Shown here piece by piece: positions 57,860 through 64,000 of a DNA stretch of 64,000 bases (position 1 is its first letter; every line of letters begins with the position of its first letter). The DNA is from Nocardia sp. BMG111209 (GTDB lineage Bacteria > Actinomycetota > Actinomycetes > Mycobacteriales > Mycobacteriaceae). Both the position numbers and the translations under genes were made by a program. A model generated the notes under the pieces. That model had not been told where the DNA came from, searched no databases, and saw only the letters and a program-made list of their open reading frames with translations. The stretch spans positions 124,001-188,000 of the forward strand of contig NZ_KB907307.1 of NCBI RefSeq assembly GCF_000381925.1, given 5' to 3'.

Positions 57860-59167
57860 TCAAGAACGGTCGGTGACGACACCACGTAATGTGGTGTCGC
57901 GCAACTGGATCAGCGAGGCGCGCGGGCCGATGTCGCGCAGGATGTTCTCCGGGATCCAGGCCCCGGAGATCACGCAGCGCGCCAGCATCTCCTGCGACGG
58001 ATGCTCGATCGCGATCTCGCCGGACCGGATACCTTGCGCCAGTAACGCTTTCATCTGCCGGATGCGTTTGGTGAAGTGCCAGCCCGGATTCGGCGTGTCC
58101 GGCGGCGACTGCCGCATCCAGGCCAGTTGGATGCGGAACTCGTCGCCGAAGCGGACGAGCATGTTGGTGTTGATCCAGCTGAGCGCGTCGAGCTTCTCCA
58201 CCGCCGAGGCGTCGCTGCGGAGCACCTCGGTCCAGCCGAGGGCCACCTTCTCGCCGAAGGACCGCATGATCGACGAGAGCAGCTGCTCCTTCGAACCGAT
58301 CAGCCGGTAGACCGAGCCGGTGCCGAGCCCGGCCGCCGCGGCGATGTCGCGCACGGTCGTGCTCTCGTATCCGCGACGGCCGAATTCGGCGCGGGCGACC
58401 GCGCGGATGTGGGCCGTCCGGGGGTCCTCGTCGCCGTCGCCCGGCCAGGTCCCGATGACCGCGTCGGCGGCCAGGAAGGCCCGGGACCGATCCAGTTCCG
58501 CGTCCGGATGCGGGCCGGTGGTCAACCCCCGCAACAGGATTCGGCAGAACACCTGCGCCACCTGATCCGGCGGGGCGTTGTGCCGGATGATGTCGAGACC
58601 GACGTACAACATGGTCTGGGTGATCCGGTCGGCCAGCAGCGTGACATCGGCCCCGGCCGCGAGGGCGCCGGCGGCGCGGGCCGCGAGCAGGGCCTGCGCC
58701 ATCGCCTCCAGGGTGGCCGCCGGGCGGCGCCGGGTGAGCTCGACCAGGGCCGGATTGGCGCTGGGCCCTTCGTAGAACGACATCTGCAACGCGGCGCGAT
58801 GGGCCACCGCGCAGCGGGCGATCGCCGTCGCCAGCTCGGTGACCGGATCCAGCGGAGATCGGAAATCGTTGCGGCGCAGCGCTTCCTGGGATTGTGCGGC
58901 GACCCGGTCCAGGCCGGCGTGGTAGCGCTGGAGCAGCTCCGCGAGGATGGCCTCCTTGGATTCGAAATGGTGGTACAGGCTGCCGGGCAGGATGCCGCAG
59001 GCGTCGGCGATCTCCTGCAGCGACGTGCGCAAGCCCGTGGACGCGATGAGGGAGGCGGCGGTCTGCAGGATCTGGGTGCGGCGCGTACCGTCGTCGGCGT
59101 AGGTCACCGCGACCGGCGCCGTGTCCGCGACGGCGTGTCGCGCGCTGTTCACCCGACCCCGTGCCAC
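57860..59167 (-). CDS. Tandem TetR regulator with two DNA-binding domains
   Basis: The protein is 435 residues from GTG 59167, four bases behind GGAGG; GTG 59152 is an alternative. It contains two complete TetR modules: the first HTH is ILQTAASLIASTGLRTSLQE, then IADACGILPGSLYHHFESKE; the second is AVARAEFGRRGYESTTVRDI, then AAAAGLGTGSVYRLIGSKEQ, each with its own helical ligand domain. Most TetR proteins are about 200 residues, so this is a fused duplication that might bind as a monomer or bridge two sites. A perfect palindrome lies 55 bases upstream. Likely targets are the cyclase-ligase operon and the P450. Confidence 0.9.
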   Translation of the reverse strand: MARGRVNSARHAVADTAPVAVTYADDGTRRTQILQTAASLIASTGLRTSLQEIADACGILPGSLYHHFESKEAILAELLQRYHAGLDRVAAQSQEALRRNDFRSPLDPVTELATAIARCAVAHRAALQMSFYEGPSANPALVELTRRRPAATLEAMAQALLAARAAGALAAGADVTLLADRITQTMLYVGLDIIRHNAPPDQVAQVFCRILLRGLTTGPHPDAELDRSRAFLAADAVIGTWPGDGDEDPRTAHIRAVARAEFGRRGYESTTVRDIAAAAGLGTGSVYRLIGSKEQLLSSIMRSFGEKVALGWTEVLRSDASAVEKLDALSWINTNMLVRFGDEFRIQLAWMRQSPPDTPNPGWHFTKRIRQMKALLAQGIRSGEIAIEHPSQEMLARCVISGAWIPENILRDIGPRASLIQLRDTTLRGVVTDRS

Positions 59168-59222
59168 GGCACCTCCACACCTCTCGACCCAGCCACCCGG
59201 GCCGCCTGGTGATGACACCAAT

Positions 59223-59235
59223 CTTTGGTCCAAAG
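59223..59235. promoter_or_regulatory. Palindrome CTTTGG-T-CCAAAG upstream of tandem TetR
   Basis: CTTTGGTCCAAAG is a perfect inverted repeat around one base, within ACCAATCTTTGGTCCAAAG. It stands in the 235-base gap between the tandem-TetR gene and the divergent cyclase gene. It is probably the autoregulatory operator and may control both. Confidence 0.7.
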
Positions 59236-59402
59236 TAGCAGAAATGCGTGTCGCGTCCGGCGGCCGGTGGTGTGGCGGATTCGAGCATTCGCGGGGTTAT
59301 TGACAGGAACTGTGATCCCGGACATACTCGCTGCTGTCGCCGAAACATGACATGACTGTCACGTCACTACGTGGCACCGCACGAACGGACGAGGAGGTCC
59401 TG

Positions 59403-60329
59403 GTGAGCGAAGTTGCGCCGGACATGCGCGAACTGGGCGCGGAACTGCGAAACTGGGGTCGATGGGGAGCCGACGACGAACGCGGCACGACCAACCTGAT
59501 CACGCCGGAGGCGCTCGTCGCCGCGGCCCGGCTGGTGCGGACCGGCAAGGTCTTCGACCTGGGTATCCCGCTCGACGGCGACGGCCCGCAGCCGGGTGGC
59601 AACCGGATCAACCCGATCCGGCTGATGGCGGAGAACGGCCAGGAACAGGTTCTGCCGGGTGGCTTCAAATGGGCCGACGACTACGTGTTCATGCCGTTGC
59701 AATCGGCCTCGCAGTACGACGGGCTGGCCCACGTCCACTACGACGGGCAGCTGTACAACGGCCACGACGGGGACGGCGTCACCGTCAAGGGCGCGCAGAA
59801 GCTGGGTATCGAGAACCAGTCGAAGGGCATCGCCGGTCGCGGCGTGCTGCTGGACATCGCCCGGCTGCGCGGAGTGGACTGGCTGGCCGCGGGCGAGGTC
59901 ATCACCCCGGACGATCTCGACGCCGCCGAGCGGGCGGCGGGCGTGCGGGTCGGCCCCGGCGACATCGTGTTGATCCGCACCGGCTGGCGGGCGAAGTTCG
60001 TGGCCGAGCAGGATCCGCAGTCGTTCATGGCCGGCGAGCCGGGCCTCGGGCTGGCGACCGCGCGCTGGTTCAAGGAGCGTGACGTGGCCGTCGTGGGCTC
60101 GGACAACTGGGCCATCGAGGTCCTCCCGGGCGAGCACGAGGGCGCGCTGTTCGAACTGCACATGGTGCTGATCCGGGATATGGGCATGACGCTCGCGGAA
60201 CTGCTGGACTTCGAGGAGCTGGCCGCGGACTGCGCCGCGGACGGCGTCCACGAATTCTTCTATGCGGGACCGCCGTTGAAGTTCACCCGTGGCGTGGGGT
60301 CGCCGATCAACCCGCTGGCCATCAAATAG
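59403..60329 (+). CDS. Cyclase-family (kynurenine-formamidase-like) hydrolase
   Basis: The protein is 308 residues from GTG 59403, behind GAGGAGG; ATG 59352 would add 17 residues. The fold of the cyclase family (PF04199) is visible in RGTTNLITPEALVAAARLV, VFDLGIPLDGDGPQPGGNR, LDIARLRGVDWLAAGE and GDIVLIRTGW. The metal site is YDGLAHVHYDGQLYNG, the variant of the larger actinobacterial subgroup, in which the usual HxGTHxDxxxH is modified. It should hydrolyse an amide, ester or ring C-C/C-O bond with a divalent metal. It is followed at 38 bases by an acyl-CoA ligase, consistent with ring opening and then CoA activation. Confidence 0.88.
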   Translation: MSEVAPDMRELGAELRNWGRWGADDERGTTNLITPEALVAAARLVRTGKVFDLGIPLDGDGPQPGGNRINPIRLMAENGQEQVLPGGFKWADDYVFMPLQSASQYDGLAHVHYDGQLYNGHDGDGVTVKGAQKLGIENQSKGIAGRGVLLDIARLRGVDWLAAGEVITPDDLDAAERAAGVRVGPGDIVLIRTGWRAKFVAEQDPQSFMAGEPGLGLATARWFKERDVAVVGSDNWAIEVLPGEHEGALFELHMVLIRDMGMTLAELLDFEELAADCAADGVHEFFYAGPPLKFTRGVGSPINPLAIK

Positions 60330-60367
60330 GGACGCCGACCTCTCCCCGCATCGTGAAGGACCACCCC

Positions 60368-61903
60368 ATGCTTTTCCACGACTTGCTGCGGCGCATCGCG
60401 ACTCGCACACCCGACCGTGTCGCCCTGCAGGACATCGACTCCGGAGTCACGCGCACCTACCGCGAGCTCTACGAGCGCGCGATCCGGCTGGGGAACGGGA
60501 TCCGTACCCTGGCCGACCGCGGGGACCGGATCGCGATCCTGTCGGAGAACAGCCTCGAATACGTCGAGGCGTACTACGGCATTCCGGCCGCCGGACTGAC
60601 GTTGACCATGCTCAATTACCGGCTGCACCCGAAGGAATGGGTGTGGATCCTCAACAATGCCCGAGCCCGGGTGCTGCTGGTCGCCGCGCCGTACCACGCG
60701 GCGATCGCGGCGTACCGGGATCAGCTCGAGACCGTCACCGACATCGTCGTCGTCGGCGGTACGGCCGAGGGGGTGCCGGACTACGAGAGTTTCGTCGGCA
60801 CAGGGCAATCCGTGGTTCCGGCGGAGGACACCACCGAGAACGACATCGCCTGGCTGCTGTACACCAGTGGCACCACCGGATTCCCCAAGGGCGCCCAGCT
60901 GACCCATCGCAATCTGGTGACCGCGGTGGTGCAATCGGCGCTGGAGTACGAACCGTCGGCGGAGACCGTCTATCTGAACGCCATGCCGCTGTGCCATGTC
61001 GCCGGATATCTGGTGCCCGCCAACCTGTTCGAGGGTGGCCGGGTGCTGATGACCGCGGGCTGGGATCCGGAGCGCTGGATGCGGACCGTCCAGGACAACG
61101 CCGTCACCAGCGGTGGTTTCGCGCCGACCATGATGGCGATGCTGCTCAACCATCCCGAGCTGCCGAACTACGACCTGTCCAGCCTGCGGTGGATGGGCTA
61201 CGGGGCGTCGAAGATTCCGGTGGAGGTGCTGCGGCGCACGCTCGAGCACTTCGGCCCGATCGTCTACGCCGGCATGGGCATGACCGAACTCGGCGGCAAC
61301 ATCCTGACCCTCGATCGGCAGGCGCACATCCGCGCCGCGAACGGGGAGGACCATCTGCTCGACGCGGCCGGGAAACCGATGGCGCTGGTCGATGTCAGGA
61401 TCGCCGACACCGCGGGACGGGAATGCGCCGTGGGTGAGGTCGGCGAGATGGTGATCCGCGGAAATCAGGTGATGGCCGGATATTTCGGCAATCCGGAGGC
61501 CACCGAGCAGGCGTTCGAGGGCGGCTGGTTCCACACCGGTGACCTCGCCCGCCGCGACGCGGAGGGCTTCGTCTACATCGTGGACCGCACGAAGGACATG
61601 ATCATCTCCGGCGGCGAGAACATCTACCCGAGCGAGGTCGAGAACGCGATCTACACGGTCGCGGAGGTGGCCGAGGCGGCGGTGATCGGGACACCGGATC
61701 CGGTGTGGGGTGAGCGGGTGACCGCCGTCGTGGTGACCCGCGCGGGGACGACGGTGTCGCCGGAGCGGATCGTCGCCGCCTGCAAGGACCGGCTGGCCTC
61801 CTACAAGCAGCCGCGGGAGGTCCACTTCGTCGACGAACTGCCGAAGACGGTGAGCGGCAAGATCCGTAAGGCGGAACTGCGCGCGCGGTTCGCCGAGGGC
61901 TGA
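60368..61903 (+). CDS. Acyl-CoA ligase (AMP-forming)
   Basis: The protein is 511 residues from ATG 60368; GTG 60353 is possible. The adenylate-forming motifs are complete: WLLYTSGTTGFPKGAQLTHR (P-loop), YAGMGMTELGGNI, WFHTGDLARRD, DRTKDMIISGGENIYPSEVE and the C-terminal lysine in LPKTVSGKIRKAEL. This is the medium/long-chain FadD type. In context it probably activates the acid released by the cyclase-family enzyme. It ends the operon; a strong hairpin follows 20 bases after the stop. Confidence 0.93.
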   Translation: MLFHDLLRRIATRTPDRVALQDIDSGVTRTYRELYERAIRLGNGIRTLADRGDRIAILSENSLEYVEAYYGIPAAGLTLTMLNYRLHPKEWVWILNNARARVLLVAAPYHAAIAAYRDQLETVTDIVVVGGTAEGVPDYESFVGTGQSVVPAEDTTENDIAWLLYTSGTTGFPKGAQLTHRNLVTAVVQSALEYEPSAETVYLNAMPLCHVAGYLVPANLFEGGRVLMTAGWDPERWMRTVQDNAVTSGGFAPTMMAMLLNHPELPNYDLSSLRWMGYGASKIPVEVLRRTLEHFGPIVYAGMGMTELGGNILTLDRQAHIRAANGEDHLLDAAGKPMALVDVRIADTAGRECAVGEVGEMVIRGNQVMAGYFGNPEATEQAFEGGWFHTGDLARRDAEGFVYIVDRTKDMIISGGENIYPSEVENAIYTVAEVAEAAVIGTPDPVWGERVTAVVVTRAGTTVSPERIVAACKDRLASYKQPREVHFVDELPKTVSGKIRKAELRARFAEG

Positions 61904-61922
61904 TTTCGCGTGTTCTCCCGCC

Positions 61923-61953
61923 TCCGCCGCGACCGGCTTCCGGTCGCGGCGGA
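61923..61953 (+). terminator. Strong hairpin after the CoA-ligase gene
   Basis: TCCGCCGCGACCGG (61923-61936) and CCGGTCGCGGCGGA (61940-61953) form a perfect 14-base stem with a CTT loop, 20 bases after the stop codon. Only a short T run follows (CCTTT). It is very likely a transcription terminator. The remaining 250 bases up to the next start show no gene and probably hold the promoter of the methyltransferase operon. Confidence 0.8.
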
Positions 61954-62206
61954 AGCCTTTCCGGCGCACCGTGACCCGGCCGCCGGAGGGTTGCCGATCG
62001 GGGCCGTGCGCTTGCCGGGGCCGGTCCCGATTGGTTAGAATGGGTAGGTAAACCGTTGTGGGCGTTGTCCTTCCGCTGTTCATCCGGCCGAATTCGCGCT
62101 CGGCCGCCGAATTCCTGTTTCTACTCTCACGGTAATTCATTGCAAGGGTGTGGTTTTCCCGCGCGGTCGCGGTCGTGCGCGGGTATCGGAGCGACGGAGA
62201 TCGAAG

Positions 62207-63106
62207 ATGGTATCCGATATCGGTGAACATCAGGGTGCGTCGGCGGATGCGGTCCGCCGGCATTACGACATCGGCAGCGAATTCTACCGATTGTGGCTCG
62301 ATTCCGAGATGACCTACTCCTGCGCGCTGTGGGCCGAGGGCGACGGGCTCGATCGCGCGCAGCAACGCAAGCTCGATCATCTGATCGACGGCGCGGAGCT
62401 CGCCGGGGCGCACCGCATCCTCGACATCGGTTGTGGCTGGGGCAGTCTCATGCGGCGGGTGGCCGACCGGTTCCCGCAGGCACATCTCACCGGGCTGACC
62501 CTCAGCCGCGATCAGTACGAGGTGGTCCGCGCCCGTCCGCTCGATCGCATCGAGGTCCGCCTCGAACACTGGAACGCGCATCGGCCGGACGAACCGTACG
62601 ACGCGATATTCTGCGTCGGCGCACTCGAACATTTCGTGCGGTTCGGCCTGTCCCGGCCGCAACGGACCGCCGCCTATCGGGCATTCTTCGCGCACTGCCA
62701 CGACATTCTGCGCCCCGGCGGCGCGCTGGTGGTGCAGACCATCGGTAAGGGCAACCGGCCACTGGACGCCGCCGCCCTCGCCGAGGTGCAATTCCTCGCG
62801 AACGAGATATTCCCGGAATCCGAACCGCCGCGGCTGGCCGAACTCGCGCACGCCGCGGAGAAACTGTTCGAGATCCGTTCCGTGGTGAATCATCGCGAGC
62901 ACTACGCGCGGACGTGTGCCGAGTGGTTACGCCGGCTGCGGGAACGACATGCCGAGGCGGAACGGATCTCCGGGGCCCGGGTGACCGAGGCCTACGAACA
63001 GTATCTGGCCGCCTCCGTCCGGCAGTTCGACCGCGAGCATCTCGTGCTCTACCGAATCCTGTTGCGGCGCATGCCGGATACCGCGGCGACCGGGACCCGG
63101 CCGTGA
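62207..63106 (+). CDS. Cyclopropane-synthase-like SAM methyltransferase
   Basis: The protein is 299 residues from ATG 62207, behind CGGAGA. The family start is clear (RRHYDIGSEFYRLWLDSEMT, then YSCALW), with SAM motif I LDIGCGWGS at residues 72-80 and later GLTLSRDQYE and VGALEHFV. The cyclopropane/mycolic synthases carry a conserved active-site Cys or Glu pocket with a bicarbonate ion; here ALEHF fills the usual SIGMFEH position. It could act on a lipid or on a natural product. Its stop overlaps the start of the PhyH dioxygenase gene by four bases (GTGA), so the two are a unit. Confidence 0.85.
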   Translation: MVSDIGEHQGASADAVRRHYDIGSEFYRLWLDSEMTYSCALWAEGDGLDRAQQRKLDHLIDGAELAGAHRILDIGCGWGSLMRRVADRFPQAHLTGLTLSRDQYEVVRARPLDRIEVRLEHWNAHRPDEPYDAIFCVGALEHFVRFGLSRPQRTAAYRAFFAHCHDILRPGGALVVQTIGKGNRPLDAAALAEVQFLANEIFPESEPPRLAELAHAAEKLFEIRSVVNHREHYARTCAEWLRRLRERHAEAERISGARVTEAYEQYLAASVRQFDREHLVLYRILLRRMPDTAATGTRP

Positions 63107-63963
63107 CCGGCGCGGGCGAGCCGCGGTCCGGCGACGTCATCACCGGCCTGGACGAACTGCGGGTCGATCTGGCCGGCCACTACCGGGCCACCGCGAGTGC
63201 CGGCGCGGCCGCCGATCCGGCGCTCGTCGAGGCCGACCTCGCCGCGCTGGACCGGGACGGGTATGTCGTCCTGCCGGATCTGCTCACCGCCGCCGAATGT
63301 GCGGACCTGCGTGCCGAACTCGTCCCGCTGCTCGGCCACGCGGGCCGGAACACGTTCGAGGGCAAGCGAACCCAGCGGGTGTACACGCTCCTGGAGAAGA
63401 CCCGCGCCTGCGATCGGCTCGTCGACCATCCGCGCGTGCTCGCCCTGCTCGACCGGCTGTTCCTGCCGAATTATCTGCTCTCCCAACTCCAGGTGATCAA
63501 CATCCTGCCGGGGGAGCAGGCCCAGTTGTTGCATCACGACGACGGTTTCTATCCGGTGCCGCGTCCCCGCCCGGCGCTCAGCGCCGCGACGATGTGGGCG
63601 ATCGATCCGTTCACCGCGGACAACGGCGGCACCGTCGTGCTGCCCGGCAGCCATCGCTGGGATTCGCGCTCACCAGCCCCCGGCGACCCCCGGATCGGCA
63701 CCCGGATGTCCGCCGGTTCCTGCGTGTTCTACCTCGGCACACTCTGGCACGGCGGCGGCGCCAACCGGACCGGCGCCGCGCGACTGGCCCTGACCGCGCA
63801 GTACTGCGAGCCGTGGTTGCGCCCGCAGGAGGCGTACACGTTGTCCACCAGCCGCGATACCGCGCGCATCGTCTCCGAGGACATCCGGCGGATGCTCGGC
63901 TACAGCATCCATCCGCCGTTCATGGGGGCGGTCGACGGCATGCATCCGAAACGGTTGCTCTGA
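63103..63963 (+). CDS. PhyH-type Fe(II)/2-oxoglutarate dioxygenase
   Basis: The protein is 286 residues from GTG 63103, which overlaps the previous stop. The phytanoyl-CoA dioxygenase pattern is present: LDRDGYVVLPDLLTAAECAD at the start, the iron-binding HHDDGFY (His144/145, Asp146/147), then GGTVVLPGSHRWDS, the distal His216 in TLWHGGGANRTG and the oxoglutarate-binding Arg227 in AARLAL. It should hydroxylate an unactivated carbon. Pairing with a methyltransferase suggests tailoring of a lipid or secondary metabolite. The last 37 bases of the window after its stop show nothing further. Confidence 0.9.
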   Translation: MTGAGEPRSGDVITGLDELRVDLAGHYRATASAGAAADPALVEADLAALDRDGYVVLPDLLTAAECADLRAELVPLLGHAGRNTFEGKRTQRVYTLLEKTRACDRLVDHPRVLALLDRLFLPNYLLSQLQVINILPGEQAQLLHHDDGFYPVPRPRPALSAATMWAIDPFTADNGGTVVLPGSHRWDSRSPAPGDPRIGTRMSAGSCVFYLGTLWHGGGANRTGAARLALTAQYCEPWLRPQEAYTLSTSRDTARIVSEDIRRMLGYSIHPPFMGAVDGMHPKRLL

Positions 63964-64000
63964 GCCCGGTTCCGGACCGTTGCGCCGAGCCCGCCGAATT

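Noticed and set aside
60260..62902. An 880-codon open frame on the minus strand opposite the CoA-ligase and methyltransferase genes
   Set aside because: It is antisense to genes with complete catalytic motifs. Its translation is low-complexity and rich in Arg, Gly, Asp and His, as expected when third codon positions are nearly all G or C.
1..64000. rRNA, tRNA, insertion sequences or prophage genes
   Set aside because: No transposase, integrase or capsid-type protein appears in any frame, and I saw no tRNA-like cloverleaf or rRNA sequence by eye. A tRNAscan or Infernal run would be needed to exclude small RNAs fully.

Overview
This window comes from the chromosome of a strongly G+C-rich, mycolic-acid-type actinobacterium, most likely Nocardia or a close relative. 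The evidence is the high G+C with G/C-ending codons and many GTG starts, the large number of TetR regulators, P450s, short-chain dehydrogenases (SDRs) and acyl-CoA ligases, a SigG-type ECF sigma factor, a mycofactocin-type SDR, a cyclopropane-synthase-like methyltransferase, and a block whose proteins resemble the M. tuberculosis Rv0765c-Rv0769 locus. I see no rRNA, tRNA, CRISPR array, insertion sequence or phage. The genus is inferred and was not tested by a search.

Layout. 1-6 kb: end of an unknown gene, a nucleotidyltransferase-BON fusion coupled to a metallophosphoesterase, a tiny leaderless amphipathic peptide, a small membrane protein, a lipoprotein, a DoxX-like protein with an 11-residue repeat tail, and an acyl-CoA dehydrogenase. 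6-19 kb: SigG-like sigma factor and SDR; TetR/flavin monooxygenase pair; enoyl-CoA hydratase; TetR/MFS efflux pair with a double operator; secreted esterase; mycofactocin-type SDR; MFS pump; LysR regulator. 19-26 kb: decayed ferredoxin reductase, DsrE protein, HD-GYP/LuxR regulator, ArsR-SRPBCC-DHFR-like cassette, DUF2000 and AraC, and a wHTH/hydrolase pair. 26-36 kb: carotenoid-oxygenase-type dioxygenase, P450, LacI, TetR, phosphotransferase, and a GH3 glucosidase with its TetR.

36-52 kb is the main catabolic block. A six-gene minus-strand operon (CYP123-like P450, SDR, NTF2-like protein, unknown protein, FadD19-like CoA ligase, TetR) is divergent from an aldehyde dehydrogenase and SDR. Nearby are a CYP125-like P450 and a 20-beta-hydroxysteroid-dehydrogenase-like SDR. 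Together these could oxidise a sterol or isoprenoid side chain to alcohol, aldehyde and acid, and then activate the acid to a CoA ester. A repeated operator motif, core TGTCYGGACA, lies in front of most of these units and suggests one regulon.

52-64 kb: XRE regulator and hydrolase, a possible toxin-gene remnant, HxlR/esterase pair, an AveC-like membrane protein translationally coupled to a 39-residue membrane peptide, then a P450, a tandem-TetR regulator, a cyclase-family hydrolase and an acyl-CoA ligase. After a strong terminator hairpin come a methyltransferase and a PhyH-type dioxygenase overlapping by four bases. That operon may continue beyond the window.

Most regulators sit divergently next to, or co-transcribed with, their likely targets, and several intergenic regions carry clear palindromes. 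These are listed as separate features.
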